Assembly: GCF_901709675.1 (NCBI RefSeq)
Contig: NC_051087.1
Span: 8,270,884 to 8,334,883, forward strand
Length of the DNA: 64,000 bases
DNA from: Syngnathus acus
Lineage: Eukaryota > Chordata > Actinopteri > Syngnathiformes > Syngnathidae
Direction: 5' to 3'
Positions 1 through 12,057 of this stretch are shown piece by piece (the first letter of the stretch is position 1; each line of letters starts with the position of its first letter). A program made the position numbers and the translations under genes. Below the pieces are notes generated by a model. That model searched no databases. It had not been told where the DNA came from and saw only the letters and a program-made list of their open reading frames with translations.

Positions 1-264
1 AATCAGCGCATGAGTACTGTCCAAGATTATTTTTCTACGCTGTGTTCCAAGGATCTGTAAACCTTATGACCTCTTTGTTCGTGGTCGCAAGGTCGGTCAT
101 GTTTAGCAAGTATGACAGCATTTTCCAGAAGACCTCGCAGGCTGCAATCTGTTCATCTGCGCTATACAATGTCCGAGGCTACTGCAACAAAAGTGTCCAA
201 TACAGTGCATGTGTATGATATTTCACAACCCTATTCAAAAATTATGACACATTTGTTCTTTCAG
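1..264 (+). other. sgcz: 3' end of sgcz intron 1 (inferred)
   Basis: These bases end in a pyrimidine-rich stretch and AG (ttgttctttcag at 253-264) directly before the conserved ATG ACT CAG GAG of the first visible exon. That is the layout of a splice acceptor. In mammalian SGCZ a short first exon encodes a few residues before the conserved MT-EQY start, so this is most simply the end of intron 1, with exon 1 upstream of the window. The frame of the exon stays open back through about position 100, with in-frame ATGs at 112 and 169. An unspliced upstream start cannot be excluded, but the upstream translation resembles no sarcoglycan. Confidence 0.65.
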
Positions 265-474
265 ATGACTCAGGAGCAGTACATTCTGGCAGCGCAGCCA
301 AACTCCCTGCACCAGCGGGGGTCATCAGTGTGCGGAGCCCAAATGTACCCTGCGGTGGGAATCTACGGCTGGAGGAAAAGATGCTTGTACTTCTTCATTC
401 TCCTCCTTGTCGTCACTATGATTGTCAACCTGGCGCTGACCATCTGGATCCTCAAAGTCATGAATTTCACTCCG
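265..474 (+). CDS. sgcz: Zeta-sarcoglycan exon 2: cytosolic tail and transmembrane segment
   Basis: This exon encodes 70 residues of a sarcoglycan, counted here from the ATG at 265. Residues 1-40 are the cytosolic tail, starting [11 protein letters not shown] and ending with the family hallmark [10 protein letters not shown] (31-40). Residues 41-63 are one hydrophobic helix followed by KVMNFT. The basic WRKR before the helix and the lack of a signal peptide fit the type II topology of gamma, delta and zeta sarcoglycans. The MT-EQYILA opening and the [19 protein letters not shown] stretch fit zeta better than gamma or delta. The tail seems about five residues longer than mammalian zeta between Q11 and Y28. 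NFT at 67-69 is a sequon but probably too close to the membrane for glycosylation. Borders are ttctttcag/ATG and CCG/gtaaga; the exon ends in phase 0. The ATG may be internal to the full protein if exon 1 is coding. Confidence 0.9.
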
Positions 475-1785
475 GTAAGAGGCGAGCTGTCTGTGTGTCA
501 TTAAAATGACAAAATGTTATATGGGTCAGTGCTCATGAGGGACTTTATGTGAGGAACGCTTTTAGGGGTGGTTTAAAAGGTTTGCTGTCAGGTAAAAGAA
601 AGGTTGTACTATTTGTGAATTACTCTAAAATGTTTAAGAAAATGTGCTCAAGAAACTAAAAGTTGCTACCTTACCCAGCTTCTGTGTTTGTCCAGGTGTG
701 ATGCTTGCCAGTAGTATGGATTAATTTCAGTTTTCACAAGGTCATCAGTTAAAAAATACTTAAGTCATTCTGGATCCAACTATTAAAAATATATCTGGAT
801 TTGCTGTGGCATATTCCAGTCTAGTAGTCTGTCAAAATAGTTTTCATCCCATTCTACAAAGAGCAACATTTCTTTAACTCGTAAAACTCTGTTCGCCAAT
901 CAGTCTGGGTTCATCTACTTTCAAGCTAGACTCATCCAAGGGTCACAGGTCCCAAGCCACCAATATCCCATATCGCCTCAAGGAACCAAAAGCTAAAACT
1001 CTGAGAGAGAGTATGCAAATGGTGCAGCATTTCACCTAGCTTATGTTTCAATATATACGAGGATATAAGAGCAGCAGTAAAAAAAAAATCAAAGGAAGGA
1101 GGGATGCAGTTAAAAAAATATGTATGCCTGCGGGATGGCAGCCAGCGCAAGGTATAAAAAAAAGAGCAGAGGATATTTCATTGGCTAACGGTGTGAAAAA
1201 CAATATGGAAAACCACAAGACTGGAGTCATAAAGGCAAGAGGCGAGAAAAGGGGAAGCAACATCAATAAAAACAAGTCAAAGTGAAATAAATAAAGTATG
1301 ATATGAATACATTAAAGTGCTAGCCATATAATAAACTGTTTTCATCATCATTAGTAGATTTATGACAATATAGCTAAAACTTACACTTTAAAGACTTGAT
1401 TTAGAATTTTTAAAATTGAAACGCCGAGCGCATTATGCTAAAGGAACTGTTTTGGGGTGAAAATGGTGGACATGAAATGTTTCACAATTCATTAAGGATG
1501 TATAGTATGGCATGCATGCTCAGCATCTCCCTTCAAGCATCTGCTTTCTTGCTCCATAGAGACCCACTGATCGATTTTATTGCTTGCTAGAGTAAAAGTA
1601 AAGGGATGATGAGTTGGAAGGCGGGTGTTGGAACATCAGAACACCTTTCAGTTGGACTCACAGTACTGCACAACTAAATGGAATCACAGATGGATTTTTT
1701 CCCCAAATCATCTGATTTGTAACTGGCTGCAGGGATTTGATGAAAGTCTTTGTTCTGTTTGTGGTGACAAATACATACTATTGAG

Positions 1786-1955
1786 CAAGGGTCACCAACT
1801 CCGCTCGTCAAGGGCGACTAAACACATTGTTTTCGACGTTCACCACACCTGATTCAAAATGATCAGCTCACCAGCAATCCCTGTACAATCATAACTATCT
1901 TTTATTATTTCACATCTAAAAGACTGCCCTGGAGGACAACATTTGGTGACCCCTG
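1786..1955. mobile_element. Short hAT-type MITE
   Basis: A 170-bp segment with matching ends. The left end reads caagggtcaccaac, and the reverse complement of the right end reads caggggtcaccaaa. Ends of the form CAGGGGTCACCAA are typical of non-autonomous hAT-like elements common in fish, and the interior has the familiar CACACCTGATTCAAA stretch near 1845. No clear 8-bp target-site duplication remains, so the copy is old or its edges are slightly off. It has no coding capacity. Confidence 0.6.
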
Positions 1956-2839
1956 ACCTTACTCTTATGGTCGACTGGGGTTAAATTAGAAAGTCTTGGA
2001 CAATGTGATTTCTGATAATACACCCGGGCTCTTTTTCCTGTGCTGCAGTAAAACCTGCCACTGCTGGTTGCTTCTCCAAGGCTTTCATTGAGCTTTTCTT
2101 CAATTACAGAAACTATACTGGATTTGGTAGCACCTTTATAAATTGTGTGTCTAGAGCCATGGTTTAATGAAACAATTCGTGCAGCTAAAAAGGAGTGCTA
2201 CAAAATTAAACATAGGTGGAAGAAATAGCTGCAGGTACCTTATGGAATTCTAAGACTGCTGACACTGCTACCAGAGCACCATTAACGAGGCCAAAAGAGA
2301 ACATTTGTCAACCTTTATTAAGGCTAAGCTTCTCAATCCACATGCACTATTCAAAACTATTGACTTTATTCTTCACCCCCTCAGCCTATTTAGACAGTCT
2401 TCCTCTGAAATGTTTAATAAAATCCTCTCGTTTCAAACTCCACATTAGACCCCTCTGTCCATGTCCCTTTTTTGGGTGGTGCTGAATTCTTTTGAAGCTG
2501 TTTCCTAGAGGTTTTTAGAGAATGTGGTTTGCCACATTTAAGCTGTCCAGTTTCCCTTATAACGCTGTTCCTCCTCATTTCTTAGAGGAGAGCCTCTCGA
2601 GAGGTCAGTCAGTTTTTGGCTGTTGTCAACAGCACTACTCAAAAATAAAATAAAAACTTGGCCTTGATCAAGCTGTGTTGAATTCTAGAGTCATTCCCAA
2701 GCTGCCTTTTATTTTAAAAATTCAGGAGAAAAGTGGTGCACACTCAGCTGAGATAGTTTTTGGATAAACATAACGCCATGGAGGTTTTTCGGTCAGGTTT
2801 TAAGATGCTGCATAGATTAGAGTTAGCCCTGTTATGATT

Positions 2840-3335
2840 TTTTGATGACATCCTCCTGGTAATGACACTGGAGACTGCGTCTTATTTTGTTGGACCTGAC
2901 TGCAGCATTTGATTCGGTGGACCACAAAATCGTGTTGGTTCATTTGATTTTCTGTACATTTTAGAATCTATTTTTAGATTCTTTTGTCTTTGAATCCCAA
3001 CTTTTACTCTCTGAGCTCCTCCACTAATGCATAACTGCCCGGGGCCTCAGGTCAGTGGACCGGACGCTACTGGAGGCACTGAGGATTAAGTGGAGGAGAT
3101 TCAGAGGGGACCAAGGTTTTTCCGTTGCCAGTCCCTCCCTTTGGAATGATATCTCGTTAAATATTTGGCAAGCGCCCTTATTGTCAGTCTTTAGAACTCG
3201 TCCTAAAACACATTTTTATTCTTTGGCTTTTGACTCAGCATGAGAATCGGCACTGTTTTATTGTGTTTACTGATTTTATTTTATTTATTAATTGTTTTGA
3301 GGATAAAGCGGTTCAGGAAATGGATGGATGGATGT
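2840..3335 (+). pseudogene. Degenerate L2-like LINE reverse transcriptase and 3' end
   Basis: Translation from 2881 gives LILLDLTAAFDSVDHKIVL, the reverse-transcriptase motif of L2/CR1-type LINEs (LLDL-AAFDTVDH in the family). The preceding ND-TGDCV-like part is in another frame, so at least one indel is present, and a stop follows near 2966. A second piece, 3110-3243, reads GFSVASPSLWNDISL and SVFRTRPKTHFYSLAF, the usual C-terminus of these ORF2 proteins, ending in TGA. Most of the region between the motifs is missing. The 3' tail at 3300-3335 (gcggttcaggaaatgg then GGAT repeats) matches the tail of the SINE copies elsewhere in the window. It is a dead fragment with no intact function. Confidence 0.75.
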
Positions 3336-6158
3336 TGAGTTTGATTTTAACTTTAAGTACATCACTGCATGCACCCCGTGGTTATATTTAAAGTTCTCCA
3401 TAAATAAAGTTGAGGAGAGAGTTGAGACCTTGTCGTATTTAGTTCTGACTGAAAAGGTAGACCAGAAAGAGATTTGGTTTTGAAGAGACAGTTTTGGCAG
3501 TAAATGTTGGTGGAAGGCATTGGCTCAACCTGTGTTTGAAAGGCAGAGTGAGTCAGCAAGGATATTCATGTATGCACATTGTGCCAGCATTTATTCAGCA
3601 CCTGCTCCTGCTGATGTGTGTCAGTGGAAGCCAGCCTATTCATGCATTCATGTGTGCCTTCCTCTTTCAAATATGTGAGCATTTGCTGCAGAAATATTAA
3701 TTTTCAGCTGACATTCCATTTATCCTGCTTTCCTCCTCAAGGTTGTGCTCCAACTTTGCAGTTTTAATCCCTCGTCACCAAACAGATCGCCTAGCAAAGT
3801 GTGTGTGAGCGGGTAAATTGTCTCAGTTTGATGGAGGTTTGACTTTTACTATCAGTTTGTGAAGTATTTTTTCATTATTTTTAAATGTGGTTGTTTGCAA
3901 AACACCATAGAGAGAGACGTTAAGGTTAGAGCCACAGCATACTAAAAAAAAAAAAACTATTATCATTATTGGATTTGTGGAATTGTTATTTTGTACCTAA
4001 ATCTTTTTATTCCTTCAACGTACTTTGCATAGCAATTTATATCTTTCTTTCAAGAGCTATAAAACTATGTACATACATCTTCATTTTTAGAAACGGGACC
4101 ATTTCCAATTTGGCTTTCTTGTCTCATCAGCCCCGTTCTTTGCAGCCCTAATGATGTACCGGAAGCAATAGACTAGAGATCTATAATTGGTACTTGATAA
4201 CTGTGCATGCATTTACATTTCACTGTATATTATATTAATGCACAAGGATGCAATTGTTAACAAGTACTTGACAAATTAATATGATGTCACCATCTTACAC
4301 TGTCACTGAAGAAATTAATTAGATTTTCTCACATTAAACACACTGTAAATATAAATGGCATATGAAGGCAGATTACTGCAGGAGAGAAAGGCCAAAGCTT
4401 TCCGAATCATATGCGGAGCATTGTCTTACCGATTTTTAGCCGGACCATTTGAATTTGTCATTTTCTTAGGCTGAAAAGGGCAATAGGTACACGATCTCAA
4501 TTAGTGACCGGGCTGCACTTTGCTGTCATGGCTGCCATCGTCATTCATGCTCACCAGATTTGTGTACATTTTCACACTTGCCAAGAGTATCTTAAGTCCT
4601 TCAGCAAATATAAGATGACCTCTCTGTGGAAAAGGGAAAAAGCGTATCCATATGTGCAGACTAAGTGTGTTCGTGTGTTTATTTGCATGTGTTTATTAGT
4701 GTTTGTTAAAAGAAAAGGGTGTCCCATTGTGCAGGCTCAGCTTCTCCCATCCGCCCTCTGCCTTCAGGCTCCTCAGGGACATGATGAGCTGATCTGTTTT
4801 GCTCCCTGATGAAGTGGAAATGAGTGGGTGATCTGTCAAGAAAGGAAGGCAGCATTTTAAAAGTGACTGTTAGTGTCAGTGGTCGCACCCATGGTTTGCT
4901 CACTTCCTCAAGAACATAAAAAACAATGTTCTGTGGTAGATGTGGGCCACACAGTTTTTTTGTTGTTGCAGATCAGGTAAATCTAACACTTCAGTACAGG
5001 AGAAGATCGGCATCTTAATCCTTTTCAGTGCCCTGTAAAAGAATAGCAACCCTGTACAAAGATGTGTTCCATATTTCATTTTTTGTATCACACGAGATTT
5101 GCTTGTCACGTGATGGGCATGGTTTGTTACTGTATATTTTTGCTGAAAAGTTTTGGATCATTTTCTTTGCACTTTGCTGTGCTCCGTGTGTGCTGTTGAA
5201 GGCAGTATTAGCACTGAAAGCTGCTTTACTCAGCTCCTCTGCCTCTCAACATCATTATGGCTGCTCACACCTGCACACTGGAGTTTATTGCATACGCACA
5301 CGGGCACACATTTTTCTCATTTTGTCAGTCGCGAGGCTGACCCCAGGTAATGGGAGAGTCCGGCGTGAAATGTACTGTCCTCCTTTGACACTCACACTTT
5401 TACCACGCAAACAAACATGCATAGACATTCATGCACACCTTAACACTCACAGATACACAAAGAGAGGTTAATGCCATAGAACAACTGAGTGCTGGCACAC
5501 TTCAATTGCTTGGATAGTCAATTCATATGCTGCTTGGTGCGCAGCCACAAGTACATGTGCACGAACACACACGCACACACACAATACAAAGCAGGGAAAA
5601 CCTATATCATTGAGTTTGATATATTATTATCTTGAATGCATCCATCTAGATAAGAGAAAAAAAGACTGTTAATTTTTAGGGGGCAGAAGCAACTTGGTTA
5701 TTGGGCATAGCCTTGTATGACCCGCTTGTCGGGACAGGTTTGTGTATTTGTCATATTAACGTTCAGTCTCTAGTACATACAGTATGTCACAATTAATGGA
5801 ATAGGACTTTATTGTCTCTTTATATGTACATTCTTGAAATGAGTTACAAAACAAAAGAGGTTATAAATGTCTTTGAGTCCACAGAGGAAAAAAAAACAAA
5901 GCTAGAGATAACCGCCTCTGTAAAAGCATAGATATTTTTGTAGTGTCAGCAACATTTTCAGTTTGATGTTAGAAAAGAACATAAAAACCTGATTTGTGCT
6001 TTTATGCATAAACGCAACCGCCCGTGACAGCTAAATTTGATTTAGTCAGCACTATAGTCTTATTATCTTCAGTAAAAATATGTCAAAAAAAAGACACAAA
6101 AAACACACACGGTGAGCCTAACGCTTCCCTGCAGTGTGTACAGATCTATAAGATCTAA

Positions 6159-6411
<253 letters not shown>

Positions 6412-7860
6412 TAAGAAGGGGATTTTACATTTAGTGTGTCTTTAATGTATGTGTGGGCATGTGAAATAGCCATCAGTCAGCAGTTTTCAACTTGTTATCT
6501 CAGCTGGCACTCAATCATAGATATTAACAATGATAAATAATGAACACACACTCATTTTTCAGGGCCCCAGAGTGAGGGTGTCCGTTTGTGGACTAATAGG
6601 AACAAGTGTGCTACTTTAAGTGTTTGTCTCGCCGTGTCTTAAGGGATCAAGTTGCTTATGCTGAGTTTTATGCTGACGTTCTTGTTTGCGTGTTATTTCT
6701 CGTGTTTATTTCATGCGACATGATGCCATGCTCTCAGAGCTCCTGACCCAAGTATAGAGTGGTACGTCAAATTAGTGGCACAACAGTGCTGTTTAAATGT
6801 TGTTATCCCAAGGTTTTAAACAATGTTAAATCACTAGGAAGGATGTACTGTGGTAAGTAAGCATTCATCCGCATATCATCTCATTAAAACCTTTGTCCTG
6901 CCTAATTTCCCTCACTGATTTTCTAATGGGATATTCCAGAATGAAAACTTTCAGCGATGGTGTTTTATAACGTTTCAAGAGATACTCAGACGTCTTAAAC
7001 TGAATCATTTAATGGTGCTTGATATTAAGTAGGAATCAGACGACAGAGCAAGTCACTGTTCTAATTTTAAAGGCTGCCTACCTCTTTATCAAGGGAACTG
7101 TATATGGGGTGTGACAATAAAGAAATGAGACTGTCTCAGCCAAGCTCATGACTCAATGCAATTTGGCTAACTGCTTATGTGTGGTTCAACTTAACCTATT
7201 TTTCTTTAATTGTATCATCTCTCACTGTGTGGATGAGGCTTTTATTTAGCAAAGTCTTTGTCACACCACTGGAGGTGGCACAATGACAGAACAACAAAAA
7301 ACGAGGATACACACGATTTTGAAAGAGATGAAGACATCTTATGTATTTGTGAATTCAGTCAAATGTGTTCCTTTTTATTATTTCAGGTTGAACATCATTT
7401 TATACATTTTAAGCGATTCAGAAGCTTATTTTGGAAATAAGAATCTAAATTGAAAATTTTTGTAGATGTATTTTATGCTGTTTAATCGCTAAACCACACA
7501 ACCCCAAGAAAATATTTTTTTAAAAAGAAGAATCCAATGTCCAAAATCATTTATGTCGTCACTGCAGTGGCTAAAAGATAAAACAACGTGCACAGCCATG
7601 TTTTCGTATGGGCCCATCTTTGTCTCAAATAGAGATGACAGTCCCTGATCCAAAATCCAAGCAGCCCCTCGGCATATACAAGCACGTGTCACCGGTCCCA
7701 TTTTACTAATTGCACTTTAGGAAAGTGTGGTTATGTCATGTCGAATTTACTGCTTTAGTCCACAACACGTTCTGTTCCCTTCGTGCTTTTCGCCTTCTGA
7801 CCTGTGACTTAATTGTATCATGGTCAACGTAGCGAGCCTGTCTTGCGCCCCAAGGCATGC

Positions 7861-8572
7861 ATGACAGGACCAAAGCCAATCCGCAGCTGATCCCCTCTAC
7901 ATCCCTGCGCTGTACTCGTTGTTGGGACCTACCTAGATCTCGTCAGTCTGGACCCGGTGAGGTCTAATTCTGATTTCTGTTGTTGGTCTAACCATTAGAT
8001 GTTTACTTCTTCTTGGAGCCGTTTTGGTTCAGAGGTGCTCCATCGCACTCAACCGTTGACATGCACTTTTTCACGTGCTTTGTGTTTGAACACTTCAAAG
8101 CTATCACAGGTGAAGCGGCTATATTTGTAGCTTCGGATGTGTTCGGCCGAGCCACACTTTGCTTCTCAGCAATATCCCTCCGGTTTGGCTCATCTGAGGC
8201 TTCTGTGAATTTGATCGCCAGTGGTGTTTTCTGCTCATGTCATCATGGTCACATCCCACATGTAATACAGATGACCACAAACAATATCAATTTTTAAGTC
8301 ATCTTATTTCTAAAAGAATGATCGTAAAAAGTGGTCCAGCAAAAATAGGCACTATGAAACCTGTAGTAAGCGTAACCAAGCTTGAACTGTCTGCTAGTAA
8401 AGCTTTTTAGCTCCATAATTACCGTTTCACCGCTTGGATAGATGGCTTCCACGCACAGTCCGCTATTACAGCTTAGTTGGCCATGTAGTCACTGGAGGAG
8501 AATCCCATCTACACCGAGTACAGAGCAGTGACGCAGAGGGGATCAGCTGCAGATCGGCTTTGGTCCTGTCAT
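7861..8572. repeat. Long inverted repeat, 58-bp arms about 600 bp apart
   Basis: The bases at 7861-7918 (starting atgacaggaccaaagcc) reappear in reverse complement at 8515-8572, with about 90% of positions identical. Weaker similarity seems to continue a little beyond both arms. The spacer has an open stretch on the minus strand (8239 to 8003, no conserved ATG start) and an overlapping one on the plus strand; I recognise neither. This looks like a transposon with internal inverted repeats or two opposed copies of one repeat, but I cannot name the family. Confidence 0.6.
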
Positions 8573-11500
8573 GGCCAAGCTCCGCTTCAGTAGCTGGAGA
8601 AATTTTAGATGGATACAAGTGAATTTGTGGACTTAAGAGATGTTCTCATGTTACCAAAGAGGATGGCTGCTGTCTGGCTGATGTGCTGAATGTCCTTCTA
8701 CTGGGAGATCATTTCCCCTCTTTACACTATCTAATGTCTTTTACTGGACCTTGGGTTATTGGCATCCAGAAGAAATGATGAGTAAACGCACATTTAAGTA
8801 AATATTCTGATAATAATGCGCCATAATTCATAATATGGCTTGCATAGCTGTGGAAAAAAAACTAAGCTTGGTTGTACAGCCCAATTTAGATGTCATGGGA
8901 CATCCTCTACTTGCTCAAGTAACCATGCTTGCAGTACTGTAATAAATGTTATTACCGCAGAAATGCTGATGCTTGGTCTATTATCCAAGGGGAATGTAAT
9001 ACTTTCAATCCTAAATGTAACTTATGGAAGTAATTGGTGACGTCAAATCTAAAATTGTCCGACTGCATGCTGAGGAGAAGACCATAAACTCTATATGGTA
9101 ATCCAAATGGGATGCAGGTATGAGCGTTTTACTTCACAGATCATACTGAGAATGTACTTTTAATGCTAATCCGAATGTTATGCATAGGAAAACTATAAGC
9201 AATGTTCTTATCAATTCATGTTGCTTTCAAAGAGAAGCAGTAGCCTACTCTTGTATAATGTAAAATATTCAGCAATTTAAAACATAAGTTAAGTAATTCT
9301 TCCTCCATCCTTCATCAAAATTGGGTAAATACTGGTCACAGTTTCCATCCGTCCGCAAGTTTGTACACATGTAAATGTGTTTGGACGAGCACATTCTTAC
9401 AAATTATTGGGGAACAAACATTCTGTTTTTGGTTGCCTGAAAAGTGATGATCTCAGAGCAACAAGGAAGCGATATGACATACAGTATATATGTCTGTAAT
9501 ACTGAATTGTTAGATAAGGAAAAACAACAACACAGCCTACAAAAGAAACTGTGCCTGTTAACTAATGTACTACCCGAGGAAACCATGGTTTCACACACAG
9601 CAGTAGCCTCTTGACTGATGACCTGTCCATCTGGGAGTCCAATCCAATCTCAGGCCTGATGATCTGAAGTTGTGTTTCTTCACACACTACTGCTCTGGGA
9701 TATTTGTGTGTGAGCACAAGGCACTAATTTGTGTCTTGGTGAGCATACTCTTTATCTTGTCCATGTGAGCATGTGATATATTGAACATTTTCATATTAAG
9801 TGATTGTCCTCCATTAACACCAGGAAAAAAAACAAAAAAAAAACAATGTATGGCCTTTTTTAATTGAGTAATTCCGGAAGTGTCCATTTAACATGCACCT
9901 CTGCTGTCAACTCATTTCACATTACTTTTTGTTCAATAATGAACATTATGAAGTAAGATAATTTGCTATAAAGGTCAAATTCTGTTGACCAAAATAATGA
10001 ATTAAACAGATTTCAATGGGGAATGTCACTGCAATGATTTGATGTCATTGTGACCTTTGTTGAATGTGTCACTTATCTTAGTATCCACTGTTACAAACTA
10101 AGACAACAAGAATATGAACATGGATGGACACTGCCGTTCTTCATTAGAAGATATTATTATGCGTATTTGATTATTTTTGTATCCATTTTTACGTTTGTTC
10201 ACAACAGAACTTGAACTTTGACCCTATTGCTTATTGATGCGGTCATTTTGTCTGTTACAAGAAACATTTTCTGGTACCTTGTGATACTAAATCTGACTGT
10301 GTTCTTTTCTATATACATACAAACGAGGCCCACCATGGGGGTTGTGCTACCTGGTGTGTCAGCTAAAGTGTTGACAGCCTACTGGCATGTGCGCCACATT
10401 GATCTCCGTCATCCACAGATGAGAGCTCTGAGCGTTCTGGGAGGGATCAGTCACTTTGGACAGCAACTTCAGGGATTTGCCACACTGTCAAAACAACATC
10501 ATAACACTTAGCCACCTGCCTGGTATGGCGTAAGACCACCTGTTGTTGACCCATCAAGACATGGACCGCACAAGCCCTCAGATGGTGCGCTGGCAAATCG
10601 TTTTCGTCCTGTATAGTATATGATGGTGATGGCACCGTGGATCAAACTTGTTTATCCAACACATTCCGCAGATGCGCGTCTGGATTACGACCGGAGGATT
10701 TTGGCTGTGAATTTATTTGTGTTCCTCAAACTTCTACACCATGAATACCTAATGACGCCGACTTATTTCAGCAAGGCACTCACCCAATCAAGGCTCTAGA
10801 CTTGCATGTTTCAGAGTCACACTTGGGAAAACAACAAAAGCATCTTTGTTGACATCACATGATTAAAAACAAGGAATTGAATTGATGTGTTTTTCTAACA
10901 CAGCATGTACAGTACATAATTTAGCTGTGCAAATAGATGACTGCTTAGACACTGCTGCAATGGGAGCTGCACCCACCAGTGTGATAATGACCGTTGGTGA
11001 ATCTAGAAGCATGCAGTATGTGATGTTTTACTTTAAAAACACAAAAGGGAATTGATGTAAATTATCAACTGAGGTGCAAAGCTCCTGCATCTGTGACACG
11101 CTTCCATTCTGTGGCAGATTCCTCTCAACTATTTATTTTATACAGTGCCGAATTGTGTGTGATGTATACAGTAATGCAATTGTAAATCATTGGCTTCTTC
11201 GGCGACTCGTTTTAAAGTTACATAATAGCTCTGCCATTTCTTCAAGAAAGAAAAAATACTTCTAATCAAGTTGTGATTATATCAAGTGCAATCTTGCACA
11301 TGTTCTCTTAGGGTCATATTTCCATAGATTCAGTTCTTTCATTATTATTGCTGAATTAACGTTGACATCGATATTCACAGAACTAAAGTTTTTACGATTG
11401 ATGAGGTCTCCATAGTTGTCTAGCTTGATGTCATGAATTAGTTTGTGGTGACATCCAAATCATTGGATTACGAAATAGATACTGTATTTGTAAATGAATT

Positions 11501-11948
11501 CTTCCAAATTATGTTCTTGCAGAGCTTTGTATTGCGAAATAGTCACTCGTGTTTGTCTCTTCCTCATTTTTGGTCTATCATCTTTCCACATTAGACAGCA
11601 AAGGTACAATTGGTTCAATTTAGAAGAATTCATTGACAGTGTTCATTCACTGCAGTAATTTATCTTTATTTTTCGTTGACATATAGGGCTTGGCTGTTAA
11701 ATTTCAAAACCAATTCTGTTGTTGTTCCAAACAATGTTAGAGAAAAAAAATAGACACTTAATGGGCCAGTACCAATCGATATAATGAAGGCCAGATGGCC
11801 AATGAGAAATGATTATGTTCATCTGTTACTTGCAGCCATTGTATGCTACCCACGGCCTGAAATGGAAAGACAATTTATTTGTGTTAACGTTTTAGTCAAG
11901 TGTTTACCTGACCAGTTCTTAATAATCTAAAAAGGCTTGATTGAAAAT

Positions 11949-12057
11949 ATCCATCCTTCTGTTTTCTGAACTGCTCATCTTCCTGAGGGTTGCGGGGGTG
12001 CTGGAGCCTATCACAGTTGTGTTTGGGTTGTAGGTGGGGTACACCCTGAACTGGGAT
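11949..12057 (-). mobile_element. 5'-truncated SINE/L2-tail copy with target duplication
   Basis: Read on the minus strand, the segment has the family sequence around gctccagcacccccgcaacc, then the gttcagaaaa tail and a GGAT-type end. It lacks the tRNA-like head, so it is a 5'-truncated copy of the same family as 13797-14162. It is flanked by ttgaaaat at 11941-11948 and 12058-12065, a probable 8-bp target-site duplication. Confidence 0.7.
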
